NCBI GenBank assembly: GCA_963793095.1
Contig: CAWBYY010000002.1
Location: forward strand, 992,001-1,056,000
Length of the DNA stretch: 64,000 nucleotides
Origin: CAVWDI01 sp963793095
Lineage (GTDB): Bacteria; Chloroflexota; Anaerolineae; Anaerolineales; UBA4823
Reading direction: 5' to 3'
Made by a program: the position numbers and the translations under genes
Part shown: positions 25,587 through 40,200 of the stretch, one piece after another
Position numbering within the stretch: position 1 is the first letter of the stretch
How the letters are laid out: each line of letters begins with the position of its first letter
Notes under the pieces: generated by a model
Databases searched by the model: none
Told to the model about the DNA's origin: nothing
What the model saw: only the letters and a program-made list of their open reading frames with translations

Positions 25587-26784
25587 TTATTTGTTGTTAT
25601 TTAAAACCTGCACTTCAACACGCTCAGTGGTTGTATCCAGAACGAGTATTATTGCACCCATCACAGCTGCTCTGGAACCAAGTTTTGAGGCTTCAATTCT
25701 TGGTGTGATTGGGATAACACCCTCTAATCTGTTCTCGATAAGTGGAAGCAGTATGTCAGCTGATCCCGCCATTCCACCGCCTAAAACGATCACTTCCGGA
25801 TCAATCAGCAGAGCAACGGATGCAATAGCAAGACTTAGATATTCTGCTGTTTCTTCGACCAGTCTGGCAGCCCATTTTTCCCCTCTACGGGCAGCGCAAA
25901 AAATCTCTTCAGCATTTATTCTTATTTGAAGTGACCCTTTGCCTTCTTGATTGATCAGGGCTTGAGCTCGATTTTCGAGACCCAACCCGGACGAGGCGCT
26001 CTCCAGTGCCCCAAATTCTGGATAAGGCTGGCCAAGACTGTGTATATCCGGAGGTAAATAACCAATTTCACCCGCTGAATAATGGTGACCATGGAAAATC
26101 TTCCGATCGATCACAATTCCTGCACCAATTCCCGTGCCTACCGCAATACATACCAGGCTGGATAAATTCTTTAATCCGCCGAACCAGAATTCCCCCAGTG
26201 CAGCTAAATTTACATCATTTTCAACGATCACTGGCAGCCCGAATTGCTCAGAGAGCAAATCTCGCAGCGGTAGATCGCGCCAGCCCAGGCTGGGCGCCCA
26301 GGTTACAATACCCTCGGGATAGATGGTTACTCCTGGTGCTCCAACTCCGATTCCTCTCACCTTAAGTTGAGTTGAATTGGGAATATCCAGGAGCAACTCG
26401 ATTAATTTATATACCTGGTCTATGCGGCTTTGTGGGTTTTTGTCTTCCCATGCGACTGAGCGTTCATAAATGATCTCACCGCCCAGATTGGCAACAGTAC
26501 CGAACAATTTAGTCCCGCCTAAATCAAGGCCGATAACTGCGTAGCCATCCTTATTAAATTCAATCATTGTGCGTGGGCGGCCTCCGCTGGACTGTGTATC
26601 TCCAGTCAGGCGCACCAAATCATCCGCCATCAGAGATTCTGTAATTCGCATAACGGTTGGGATGCTAATATTTAATTTTCGCGCTGATCTGGGATTGAGC
26701 AATTGGACTCTCCTGGCGGATCACATCCAATACCGCCGAAGAGTTGATGCGACGCATCAGGCTGGTAGTACCGCTAATTGTCAT
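25587..26784 (-). CDS. ROK family transcriptional regulator (NagC/XylR type), one frameshift
   Basis: The full product starts at ATG 26784: MTISGTTSLMRRINSSAVLD, VIRQESPIAQSQI. Near 26695 the frame shifts by one extra base and continues ARKLNISIPTVMRITESLMA, so the N-terminal winged helix is complete once corrected. The ROK sugar-kinase-fold domain follows: VIGLDLGGTKLFGTVANLGG, GIGVGAPG, EFWFGGLKNLSSLVCIAVGT, PEVIVLGGGMAG. The zinc-binding HExGH cluster of ROK kinases is only partly seen (HHYSAGEIGYL). It lies at the head of the leftward operon after a 60-bp gap, so it is the likely local repressor responding to the imported sugar. Confidence 0.85.
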
Positions 26785-27227
26785 CTGAATAAAGAGAGCA
26801 TCCGGGGTTGCCCTTAAACAGCAGACTTAGTTTCTGACGTTTAGAAATTTATATCATCCAGTATAGAATATAAATTTAGGATTGTCAATAACCTGTGAAA
26901 AACAGCGCAATTTGGCGTTTCAATTCGTAACAATCTTCCAGCAGTGCGGATTTCAATCCATTTTTTCATTAATAAGCATCTCTGGTAATAGTCACTTTCG
27001 ATGGATATTCTGGTGGTATCCATTGTGTAAATTGGGAGAGAATTGTGTCTGATTTTGATAGATCTTAATCCATTGATCTTTGGTCATATTCTTCAAATTG
27101 TATTGATGAACATAACTGCTGGTGGTAAGATATTCATGTTAAGAAATCCTGTCAGGTGAAAAGAAAAATCTTCGAAAGACAGAAAAGAATAGATGCGTAT
27201 TGTTCAATTTATTCAGGAGGAAACTAA
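26785..27227. promoter_or_regulatory. Divergent regulatory gap (ROK operon left, GYD gene right)
   Basis: 443 bases between divergent genes, AT-rich. It must hold the promoter for the leftward sugar operon. An interrupted palindrome ATGGATA-N9-TATCCAT at 26999-27021 is a candidate operator. The right end supplies AGGAGG for the GYD gene. No unambiguous -35/-10 pair was assigned. Confidence 0.4.
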
Positions 27228-27506
27228 ATGGCTACATATTTAATGTTCGGAAAATATACTGCAGAAGGTATTCAGGATATCAGCGCAGCCCGTACGGATA
27301 AAGCTGAAGATTTAATCAAGGAAGCTGGCGGGAAGGCCAAGGGCGGTTACGCTCTGCTTGGGGATATCGACCTGGTTTTGATTGCCGAGTTCAGGGATAA
27401 CGAACAGGCTATGAAAGCCTCGGTCAGTCTCTCAAAACTGCTCGGGATCGGTTTTACCACTGCACCGGCAGTTGAGATTGATGATTTTGACAGGTTAGTC
27501 GGATAA
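27228..27506 (+). CDS. GYD domain protein
   Basis: 92 aa, ATG with CAGGAGG upstream. GYD domain pattern: YLMFGKYTAEGIQDISAART, KAGGYALLGDIDLVLIAEF (with GGYALLGDIDLV as the GYD-type core) and a final LGIGFTTAPAVEIDDF. This is a small ferredoxin-like-fold family of unknown biochemical role, often single-gene. A strong terminator follows at 27628, so it is probably monocistronic. Intact. Confidence 0.87.
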   Translation: MATYLMFGKYTAEGIQDISAARTDKAEDLIKEAGGKAKGGYALLGDIDLVLIAEFRDNEQAMKASVSLSKLLGIGFTTAPAVEIDDFDRLVG

Positions 27507-27627
27507 ATTGCTGACGGCCATCCTGACCAGAAAACCCGGTTTATCAGGTGCATCGATACTATTAACTGGCACAACAGCAGGATTGAGAAAAAGTTGAACC
27601 CCTCGCCTGGCAGGCGCAAGCTCATCA

Positions 27628-27660
27628 CTCCTCCAAAAATTTTTTGGAGGAGTTTTTTTT
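27628..27660 (+). terminator. Intrinsic terminator after GYD gene
   Basis: CTCCTCCAAAAA and TTTTTTGGAGGAG form a perfect stem with almost no loop, followed by eight T. It works for the rightward GYD transcript. Confidence 0.9.
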
Positions 27661-27790
27661 CCATGCCGGTTTGAACAATTATCTCTTCCACAAACCAATA
27701 TAATCTAAGGTGGAAAATTTTGATTTGCCTGCATGATACCTGTATGGACTGTACTGATCCGCTTAAATCACGACAGGAGAATTATTAATA

Positions 27791-28810
27791 ATGAGAGTAA
27801 AGACAGCATTTCGGATGTTCAAAGACGGCGCGATTTTTCAGCTGTTGCCATTTATGCGCGATATGGAAGCCCTGATCAGGATGCACTTCTATTTCGCCGC
27901 GGTTGATAGCGGTCTGCTGGATGCCGCTCTTGAAGCTAAGACCAGGAATGAGTTGCTTGGTTGCCTGGATGTAAGCCAGCCCGAAATTCTGGATGCGCTG
28001 CTGGATGTGGGAGTAGCCCTGGGTGAAATTCAATCCAGGGATGGGAAGTATTGGTTTGGTGGGAAACGGGCTGATGCACTGCGCGGGCGGCTTGGGGATC
28101 CACTGCGGGCTATGATCCAGGGAAATGTGACATACTACAACGCTGTTTACCGTGCGGCGGCTGAACGAATGCGAAGTCATAATAAGGGGGATTACCTTCA
28201 GGAAATTGGGGACATTGTCGCCAGGTATTCGATCCTTGTAGAACCGTATCTCCTTGATGTTGTTATTGATGCGGTCAGGGAATTCTCTGTTGCCAGGATG
28301 CTTGATATCGGATGCGGTACAGGCTTGTATCTTTGCGTCGCTGCAAATGAAAACCCTGAATTGAAGGGAATTGGAATTGAAAGCGACCCAAAAGCGGCTG
28401 GAATTGCCAGGCAGGTTCTGGCGGATGGTGGTCTAAGTGACCGGATTGAAATTGTGGAAGGGGATATCCGTGAAATTGGCTCGCGCTTGGAAGGCGAGTT
28501 TTCATTGGTTACATTTTTTAATGCGGTTTATTATTTTACAGTTGAAGAAAGGTTGCGGTTGTTTAATCGCATTCGTGAACTCCTGTCCGCTGGAGGCAGG
28601 CTGATTGTTGTCTCGAGTTTTCGGGGTCAGAAGGCTGATGTTGCGTCTGCCAACCTTAATATGGCTACCAGTTCTTTAAAGGGCTGCACGCCTCTTCCAA
28701 CCCTCGAGGAGCTGAATGGACAGTTGCAGATAAGTGGGTTTAAAATTCTAAAAACACATAGATTGGTGCCGGGCGGCTCGCTTTTTTCAGTAATTTCTGT
28801 TGCAGCTTGA
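27791..28810 (+). CDS. SAM-dependent methyltransferase with N-terminal winged-helix-like domain
   Basis: 339 aa. Residues ~1-130 form a helical dimerisation/winged-helix-like domain as in plant-type and antibiotic O-methyltransferases (LDAALEAKTRNELLGCLDVS). The Rossmann SAM site is ARMLDIGCGTGLYLCVAANE (~167-186). IEIVEGDIREI and SLVTFFNAVYYFTVEERLRL follow. The acceptor substrate is unknown. An AlkD-like gene begins 28 bp downstream, suggesting co-transcription. Intact. Confidence 0.82.
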   Translation: MRVKTAFRMFKDGAIFQLLPFMRDMEALIRMHFYFAAVDSGLLDAALEAKTRNELLGCLDVSQPEILDALLDVGVALGEIQSRDGKYWFGGKRADALRGRLGDPLRAMIQGNVTYYNAVYRAAAERMRSHNKGDYLQEIGDIVARYSILVEPYLLDVVIDAVREFSVARMLDIGCGTGLYLCVAANENPELKGIGIESDPKAAGIARQVLADGGLSDRIEIVEGDIREIGSRLEGEFSLVTFFNAVYYFTVEERLRLFNRIRELLSAGGRLIVVSSFRGQKADVASANLNMATSSLKGCTPLPTLEELNGQLQISGFKILKTHRLVPGGSLFSVISVAA

Positions 28811-28838
28811 AAAAAATATACTTGCTGGCAGGTTGTTT

Positions 28839-29537
28839 ATGACTAATGTAAATGAAGTCTTAGAAATGCTGCGGTCTGCAGCAGACGTGGAAAACCTGGC
28901 TGGAATGGCGCGTTACGGCATAAACTCCGAAAAACGCTTGGGCGTGAAGATCCCCCGGATGCGGCAGATCGCCAAAACTGTTGGACGTGACCACCAGCTC
29001 GCGCTTGATTTGTGGGAAACCGGTATTCCAGAGGCGATGGTGGTTGCTTCAATGGTGGATGAACCGGAGTTAGTCACCGAAAGCCAGATGGATAAATGGG
29101 TCGCGGATTTTAATTCATGGGATGTATGCGACCAGGTTTGTATGAATCTCTTTGATAAAACGAATTATTCCTGGGGCAGGATCGAAGCCTGGCATAAACG
29201 GCAGCCGGAGTTTGTGCGGAGAGCAGCATATGCCTTGATCGCCTGCCTGGCCTGGCATGATAAACGCGCCCCGGATGAAAAATTCATTGAATTGATCCCG
29301 CTAATCGAAGAGGCTGCGGTTGATGAACGAAATTATGTCAAAAAGGCGGTTAGCTGGGCTCTCAGGAATATTGGGAAACGAAACCAAAGGCTGCATCAGG
29401 TTGCGTTAGAAACCGCCCAGAAATTAATCCAATCGGAGAGCAAAACCGCACGCTGGATAGGAATGGATACGGTCAAGGATATTACCAGTTCGGCCGCTCA
29501 GAAGAGACTGCTGAGGATGGGGCAAGGGGAAATTTGA
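28839..29537 (+). CDS. DNA alkylation repair protein, AlkD-like HEAT-repeat glycosylase
   Basis: 232 aa from ATG 28839. The longer frame from 28800 overlaps the previous gene and lacks support. AlkD family motifs: ARYGINSEKRLGVKIPRMRQ, VDEPELVTESQMDKWVADFN, SWDVCDQVC, RRAAYALIACLAWHDK and DERNYVKKAVSWALRNIGKR. Asp in the WDVCDQ motif is the residue equivalent to the AlkD catalytic Asp. AlkD enzymes excise bulky or cationic alkylated bases. Intact, standard length. Ends 53 bp before the rRNA promoter. Confidence 0.87.
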   Translation: MTNVNEVLEMLRSAADVENLAGMARYGINSEKRLGVKIPRMRQIAKTVGRDHQLALDLWETGIPEAMVVASMVDEPELVTESQMDKWVADFNSWDVCDQVCMNLFDKTNYSWGRIEAWHKRQPEFVRRAAYALIACLAWHDKRAPDEKFIELIPLIEEAAVDERNYVKKAVSWALRNIGKRNQRLHQVALETAQKLIQSESKTARWIGMDTVKDITSSAAQKRLLRMGQGEI

Positions 29538-29589
29538 TTGGAGTTTATAATTTAACCTTAAAATTAACGGGAATCCACCGATTTACATC

Positions 29590-29617
29590 TTGACATTAAT
29601 GGCATTTGCCATATAAT
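29590..29617 (+). promoter_or_regulatory. rRNA operon promoter (TTGACA-16-TATAAT)
   Basis: Consensus -35 TTGACA at 29590-29595 and -10 TATAAT at 29612-29617, 16 bases apart. It is located ~290 bp before the 16S. Transcription should begin near 29624. It is the only strong promoter seen before the operon. Confidence 0.85.
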
Positions 29618-29728
29618 AGTGAAGCACTTTCAAAAAGGATGATCTAGCTCAGGGAAGCAGATCGATAACAATTCCACAGACGCCACTGCGTCAGAGACCA
29701 GAGTATTAAACTTGTTCGGTCTGACCAG

Positions 29729-29760
29729 CCGATGTCGAAGAGAAAGACATCGGTGTTTTT
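29729..29760 (+). terminator. Terminator-like hairpin in rRNA leader
   Basis: CCGATGTC (29729-29736) pairs with GACATCGG (29746-29753) and is followed by TGTTTTTGTG. It lies inside the leader between promoter and 16S, so it must be read through in rRNA synthesis, probably by antitermination. It could act as an attenuator. Confidence 0.6.
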
Positions 29761-29789
29761 GTGTGCTTAACTGAGAAGTTCATCAAGTA

Positions 29790-29816
29790 CCTTAACAACT
29801 GAAGAGTGATAGGAAG
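29790..29816 (+). other. 16S processing stem, 5' strand
   Basis: CCTTAACAAC (29790-29799) and AAGAGTGATAGGAAG (29802-29816) are complementary to GTTGTTAAGG (31528-31537) and CTTCCTATCACTCTT (31511-31525) behind the 16S. Together they give an interrupted 25-bp helix that loops out the 16S, the expected RNase III substrate. Confidence 0.85.
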
Positions 29817-29905
29817 TACGAACCCTGAGATTCCGAAAAGAATTAAAAGTATTAGAGATAATACAAAACCGTACAGAACTACACGTATATTTATATACGA
29901 TAAAG

Positions 29906-31420
<1,515 letters not shown>

Positions 31421-31557
31421 TAGGGACAAATGTGCTCGAACAATTGCGTTGGAGCACCATCCCAATAATGCCCCGTCACGGTGTAGGGGCGATCGGAAGG
31501 ATGGGAAATGCTTCCTATCACTCTTGGGTTGTTAAGGTTATAATATTCGACAGGTTA

Positions 31558-31631
<74 letters not shown>

Positions 31632-31663
31632 CTGACCGCAGTCTTGCCCACCAGGCAATTTGC

Positions 31664-31739
31664 GGGGATGTAGCTCAGATGGGAGAGCGCCGCCTTTGCA
31701 CGGCGGAGGCCAGGGGTTCGAATCCCCTCATCTCCACCA
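31664..31739 (+). tRNA. tRNA-Ala (TGC)
   Basis: Complete cloverleaf: GGGGATG acceptor, AGCTCAGATGGGAGAGC D-arm, anticodon TGC in TTTGCAC, T-arm GTTCGAATC. The CCA end is encoded (CATCTCCACCA), unlike the tRNA-Ile 32 bases upstream. Confidence 0.97.
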
Positions 31740-31830
31740 GGCTACATTAATAAAAGGAGCAAACAAGAAGGTTGATTCGAAATCTGGTCGATAAATAAAA
31801 ATTCCACGGTCAAATCGAAGGGGTATTATC

Positions 31831-31856
31831 AGCCCGGCGGTTTGCCGGGCTGTTTT
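31831..31856 (+). terminator. Terminator-like hairpin in tRNA-Ala/23S spacer
   Basis: AGCCCGGC, loop GGTTT and GCCGGGCT, followed by GTTTTG. It lies within the operon and so must be bypassed for 23S synthesis. A second perfect inverted repeat follows at 31897-31931 (AGACATGAACCC paired with GGGTTCATGTCT). Confidence 0.6.
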
Positions 31857-32014
31857 GTCGAAAAGCGCAGAAATGGAACAACGGGTTACCCGTCCAGACA
31901 TGAACCCGAGAATACCTTGGGTTCATGTCTAGGCGAATAACCTAAAAAATTCGCCAGCGTACCTTAACAACAGAATAGGAAAGACGTGAGAAGTTTCGAT
32001 TTCTCCGCATCACG

Positions 32015-34988
<2,974 letters not shown>

Positions 34989-35072
34989 TCGTGATGCGGA
35001 GAACTCGAGGCTTGTCACGTTGATTTCAGTCTGGACTTGAATTCTAATCTTCCTATTCTGTATAGAAGAAGT

Positions 35073-35192
35073 CTCTTGGTGATTGGAGCGACGGAGGTAC
35101 ACCCGGTCACATCCCGAACCCGGCAGTTAAGGCCGTCAGCGCCGATGGTACTTGGGGGGCAGCCCCCTGGGAGAGTAGGTCATTGCCAAGGG
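35073..35192 (+). rRNA. rrf: 5S ribosomal RNA
   Basis: About 120 bases beginning CTTGGTGATTGGAGCGACGG and ending ATTGCCAAGGG, with TCCCGAACCCGGCAGTTAAG in loop B/C. The terminal stem is CTTGG.../...CCAAG. It is followed at once by CTTTTTTG, so the 5S stem plus T-run probably ends the operon. Confidence 0.95.
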
Positions 35193-35221
35193 ACTTTTTT
35201 GTTAATTTCCATTGACTTAAA

Positions 35222-35250
35222 TTGACGGTTCAGATTAAATCGGCTATAAT
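35222..35250 (+). promoter_or_regulatory. Promoter of rpsU-infA (TTGACG-17-TATAAT)
   Basis: -35 TTGACG at 35222-35227 and -10 TATAAT at 35245-35250, 17 bases apart, only ~30 bp after the 5S terminator. It leads into a ~200-nt untranslated leader with a terminator-like hairpin. Confidence 0.8.
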
Positions 35251-35357
35251 TTAAGCCACATCGCTGGATTAGCTCTTGTAACAACGCTATTTAAAATAGT
35301 GTAAGGAGAGAGCGCTTGTAAGTATATTGAGAGGATATGAATTTGTCGTTTGGTCTA

Positions 35358-35395
35358 CTCGGCTGAGCCGCGATTGCCAGCCGAGTTGTTTTTTA
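35358..35395 (+). terminator. Attenuator-like terminator in rpsU leader
   Basis: CTCGGCTG (35358-35365) pairs with CAGCCGAG (35378-35385), followed by TTGTTTTTTA. It lies between the promoter and rpsU, 60 bp before the start codon, so it looks like a regulated premature terminator. Confidence 0.7.
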
Positions 35396-35454
35396 TTGGA
35401 CAGCAGCAGCATTCATTGACGTATTGCCCTTATTCTCGAAAGGAGGTGAAATTT

Positions 35455-35666
35455 TTGACAACAGTAACACTGAGACCAAATGAATTGCAGGAACAGCTTT
35501 TCAGACGGTTTCGTAAGAAAGTTGCTAAGAGCGGTGTTTTGAGTACACAGTTCGCCGTAAACGCTGGTTTGTTTCTAAAAGTGAACTGCGACGAATAAAT
35601 AAGAAGAAAGCGATCCGACGTATGAAGCGTCGTCAATTATTACGATCGAGATTAATGAATAGTTGA
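35455..35666 (+). CDS. rpsU: Ribosomal protein bS21, frameshifted in consensus
   Basis: TTG start eight bases after AAAGGAGG. The first ~32 codons (LRPNELQEQLFRRFRKKVAK, SGVLST) are bS21. Near 35547 the frame slips by the equivalent of an extra CA in ACACA, and the rest is found in the next frame: VRRKRWFVSKSELRRINKKK, AIRRMKRRQLLRSRLMNS, TGA. The corrected protein is ~69 aa, normal for S21, a small-subunit protein that aids mRNA binding. A real knockout of a perfectly conserved ribosomal gene is unlikely. The break is most probably a sequencing or consensus error. Confidence 0.85.
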
Positions 35667-35726
35667 ATTTATTTAAGAATTACACTATGTTTATGAATAT
35701 GGAAATTATAAGGATGGAGAGAATAG

Positions 35727-35978
35727 ATGGCTAAAGCTGAAGAAAAAATCACGGTCGAAGGGACTGTAATTGAAGCCTTACCAGGCACCCAGTTTAAGGT
35801 TCGAACTGGATAACGATCATGAAATTCTGGCTTATCCATCCGGAAAAATGAGGAAATATTACATTCGAATTTTACTTAGGAGATCGCGTACAGGTAGAGG
35901 TCTCGCCATATGATCTTACTACGCGGCCGAATAGTTTACCGTTATAAGAAAGCAGTCCTCAAACCAGCAATCAGCTAA
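35727..35978 (+). CDS. infA: Translation initiation factor IF-1, three indels in consensus
   Basis: ATG 35727 after GGATGGAGA. MAKAEEKITVEGTVIEALPG, TQFKVR is intact. One extra A near 35805 interrupts LDNDHEILAYPSGKMRKYYI. A second extra base near 35878 interrupts LGDRVQVEVSPYDLT. A third near 35921 precedes RGRIVYRYKKAVLKPAIS, TAA. With these three bases removed the product is a canonical S1-fold IF-1 of about 80 aa. It is essential for initiation. Every error is a one-base insertion, which points to low-quality consensus rather than a pseudogene. It follows rpsU in the same transcript. Confidence 0.87.
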
Positions 35979-36099
35979 AATTGAATTTCAATGAATGCGG
36001 CAATTTTTATTCAGAGTATCAATAATATTCTGATATAAATTTCAGAAGTTAAGCAATCATCTAACTCCAAATAAATTTCAAACGAATTTTAAATCTAAG

Positions 36100-36136
36100 A
36101 CCCCCGAAAATAAACCTTGCGGGGGCTATGTTTTTA
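36100..36136 (+). terminator. Terminator after infA
   Basis: CCCCCG (36101-36106) pairs with CGGGGG (36120-36125), followed by CTATGTTTTT. It separates the rightward rpsU-infA unit from the convergent dihydroorotate-dehydrogenase-like gene. Confidence 0.8.
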
Positions 36137-36175
36137 ATACTCAAGCTTTATAAATATCTGTTTAGAACTAATTAA

Positions 36176-37181
36176 TCAGTACGAACTTAAAACTTTCATG
36201 TAATTTGCCCGTCTCGAAAAGTGCTCGGTAACGGCAACTGCCCGCTGGCTCATACTCCCTTTCATCTGTCTGATGGAAGTATATTCATGCTCGTCCATCC
36301 AATCTTTCAGATCCGAGAGAATTTTGGCAGCCGGCCGACGCCGTTTTGCAGGAATTCGGAAGCAATGGTAGTCACGCAGGCGCCAGCCATCATCGCTTTG
36401 AGCACATCCTCAGCAGTGTGCACACCGCCGGTCAAAGCAAAATCGACTTCAACCCGGCCAGAAGAGGATCGCGATCCATCTCAACGGAAGTCTCATTTCA
36501 TCCGAATTGCTCAAGCACTAAGTTGGGTACTACCTCCAATTCTTCCAGATCGAAATCTGGTTGGTAGAAACGGTTGAACAACACCAATCCATCGACCCCA
36601 GCTTCCGCTAATCGTTTGAGCGAAATTTGGCAACGCGGTGATAGAACGGGCTCAGCTTAACCGCCAGTGGGATGTTTACCTGTTTGCGGACACTGTGTAC
36701 CAATCGCATGTATTGTTCTTCCAACTCAGCTGCTGGTGAGATCGAGATCTGTCGCCAGATAGTAGATGTTCAGTTCTAGCGCATCTGCACCCGCATCTTC
36801 AATTTTTTGGGCGTATTCAATCCAACCGCCGTAGTCGAGACACCGTTCAGGCTGCCGATTACCGGGAGATTTACAGCGCCTTTTTGATGTTTCTTACAAT
36901 GATTGAGGTAAGTGTCGGGACCGATAGTATACTGGCCGAATGTTGGCAGGTAGGTCCAGTGCCTCTGCGAAGGAATTCGGTGCCACGCATCAAGTCTTCA
37001 TGCAGCGATCAGACTCTCGCGGATGATTTGTTCTTCAAACAAAGAGTGCATCACAATAGCAGAAACTCCTGAGCTTCCTGCAATTCTGCGCGGTTTCTAT
37101 TTTTTGAGTTAGTGGTGAAGAGGATGCAACGACTGGGATTTTTCAATTGCATTCCAGATAAGTTGTCGTCAAGTCAGCCAT
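36176..37181 (-). CDS. Dihydroorotate dehydrogenase-like protein, frameshifted
   Basis: On the minus strand the start reads MADLTTTYLGMQLKNPVVAS, SSPLTQKI. The 3' end reads GGVHTAEDVLKAMMAGA, ILSDLKDWMDEHEY and GNYMKVLSSY before TGA. The middle (GLVLFNRFYQPDFDLE-like, then PVAVKLSPF-like stretches) is spread over several frames, so multiple indels are present. Length ~335 codons is right for the DHODH-like (PreA-type barrel) protein commonly found next to nifJ in anaerobes. Its FMN-barrel reaction in this context is not established and it is not clearly pyrimidine-specific. It lies 68 bp downstream of nifJ, so it is probably co-transcribed. Confidence 0.78.
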
Positions 37182-37249
37182 ATTATATTCCTTTTATCCA
37201 ATGTGTAATTTTGCCAGAATTCAACCAGTTAATTAATACCAAATTTGTC

Positions 37250-40200
37250 TTACTCATCATCGGCCTGATTGTTATAATGCATGGCTGCCATCTGGCGATA
37301 CAGATCCCAGCGGCTTTTTGCATCCTTTTGGGCCAGCTTCATCAGCATTTCCGCACGTTGCTCATCAGCTCTGCAAGAGCATGCGGTATCGGGATTCGTT
37401 GTAGGCGTATTTGCTTACCGGTATTGTGGGCTCTTTGGAATCGATACTTAATGGGTTTTTTCCTTGATCAATCAAAGTTGGATTGAAGCGATAAAGCGGC
37501 CAGGCGCCTGATTCAACAGCCAACTTCTGCTGTTCCAGACCGTTACGAAGATCGAAACCATGAGCAATGCAGTGGCTGTAAGCAATGAATCAAGGATGGT
37601 CCATCGTAGGCGTCAGCTTCAAGGAAAGCGTTCAAGGTTTGTTGATCGCTAGCGCCGATTGCGATCCGTGCGACATAAACATAACCATATGCCATTGCGA
37701 TCATCCCCATATCTTTCTTGGGCATACCTTTTCCCTGAGCGGCAAACTTTGCTACTGCAGCACGTGGTGTTGCTTTGGAAGCCTGGCCACCGGTGTTTGA
37801 ATAGACTTCCGTATCCAAGACCAACACGTTCACGTTTCGTACCGGAAGCCAGGACATGATCCAAGACCACCGTATCCGATGTCGTAAGCCCAACCATCTC
37901 CGCCGAGGATCCATACACTTTTGCGAACGAAGCATATCTGCCAGGCTCAGCAGGTCTCTCGCTCTTGGGCTTCACTATTGAATTCAGCTTTTGTTTCAGG
38001 ATTGCTACTCGTTCACGTTGTTTCTGAATTCCTGCTTCGTTGCTCTGGTCAGCATTGAGCAATTCATCTACCAAAGGGTCGCCTAATTCGTCTGCAAGTT
38101 GCGGCAGTAGTTCACGCGCATATTCAATATGTTTATCGAGTGTCAGGCGCATCCCCAAACCAAATTCGGCATTGTCCTCAAAAAGTGAATTCGACCAGGC
38201 AGGTCCACGACCATCTCTGTTTTTCGTCCAGGGGGTTGTTGGCAGGTTTCCTCAGTAGATTGAGGAACATCCGGTGGCATTTGCGATAATAATCCGATCT
38301 CCAAATAACTGGCTGAGTAGTTTTACATAGGGTGTTTCACCGCATCCAGCGCATGCGCCAGAGAATTCAAAAAGCGGCTGCAGTAGTTGGGAATTTTTGA
38401 CCGTTTTTAGGCTTATTTGAGTACGGTCAACTTCTGGAATCTCGAGGAAGTATTCCCACTTACTTCGTTCACGTTCCCGAATGGGCGCTTGGTCAGCCAT
38501 GTTTATGGCTTTGCGTCCGACCTGGCTTTTATCCTTTGCCGGGCATACTTCAATGCAGAGACCGCACCCTGTGCAGTCTTCGGGAGCGATGGCCAGGGTA
38601 TATTTTTGCTCCGGGAATTCCTTCCAGCGGGCCTCTACAGCTTCCCAGCCATTGGGGGCGGATTCAAGATGCGAAGCATCATATACCTTTTCACGAATGA
38701 CGGCATGCGGGCAGACAAACACACATTTTCCGCATTGAATACATAGATCTGGTTCCCAAACCGGTATCTCTAAGGATATGTTTCGTTTTTCCCACATTGT
38801 GGTGGATGTCGGATATGTACCGTCATCTGGAAAAACGCTGACCGGCAAACTATCCCCATCACCCGCAATGATTGTTCCGAGGACCTCCCGGACAAATTCC
38901 GGGGCTTCCTCGGGGACTGGTAAACGGCGAGTGATTCTGCTGGTAACTTCTCCGGAACTTTTACCTGATGAAGATTTTCAAGTGTGTGGTCCACCGCTTC
39001 ATAGTTTCGCTGGACTACCGCTTCTCCTCTTTTGCCGTAAGTTTTTTTAATTGCTTTTTTTATCTCTGCAATCGCCTGTTCACGAGGTAAAACGCCGCTA
39101 ATGGCAAAGAAGCATGTCTGCATGATTGTATTGATACGCTTGCCCATACCGGTTTTTTCGGCGACGTCATAAGCATCAATTACGTAAAACTTTAATTCTT
39201 TTTCCAGTATGGCTTCCTGTGTCTCACGTGGCAGTTCATCCCACACCTCATCGGGACCATAAATACTGTTCAGAAGAAATACAGCGCCCGGCATGGCGTA
39301 TTTAAGCACATCAAACCGCTCCAGGAAGGAGAACTGGTGGCATGCCACAAAATTGGCTTTATCAACCAGATAGGGGGCATTTATCGGATTACGGACCAAA
39401 TCGTAAATGGGAAATGGTTACGGCTCCAGATTTTCGGGAGTCATAAACAAAGAATCCCTGAGCAAAATTATCTGTTTCTTCTCCGATGATTTTTATCGAG
39501 TTCTTATTTGCACCAACAGTTCCATCTGCACCCAGTCCCCAGAAAACACACCGGACGGTATCGGGGTATTCGATATTAAAATCAGGGTCGTATTCAATGC
39601 TGGTGTTGGTTAAATCATCAATGATCCCTACGGTAAAATGATTTTTTGGTTCTGGTTTCGACATTTCATCGAAAATCCCTTTCACCATCGCTGGTGTAAA
39701 CTCTTTGGACGATAGTCCGTATCGACCTCCAATTATTGATGGTTTGGGTTTTGCTGATCCACTTTCCGAAACAACATTGACAACATCCATGTAAAGTGGC
39801 TCCCCTAAACTGCCCGGTTCCTTGGTGCGGTCGAGAACAGCGATGGTTTTGACTGTTTCAGGGAGCGCATCCAGAAAATGTTGTGCAGAGAATGGATGGA
39901 AAAGATGTACAGTAATTGTCCCGACCTTTTCTCCCTGATTCGACAAGTATCTAACTGTTTCAGCCACTGTCGCAGAGCCTGAACCCATTATTACAATAAC
40001 CTTTTCGGCATCAGGCACGCCGGTGTATTTAAATAATTTGTATTCTCTCCCGGTGACTTCAGCGAATTTTTTCATTGTTTCCGCGACAATCCCCGGGCAG
40101 GCATTGTAGTATGGGTTTACAGATTTCGCGGGCCTGGAAAAAGACATCTGGATTCTGGGCTGTGCCTCTGAATAAACGGGTGATCGGGTGAAAGAGCCCG

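Noticed and set aside
36221..37486. Plus-strand frames between infA and nifJ
   Set aside because: They are antisense to the DHODH-like and nifJ coding sequence and have no independent support.
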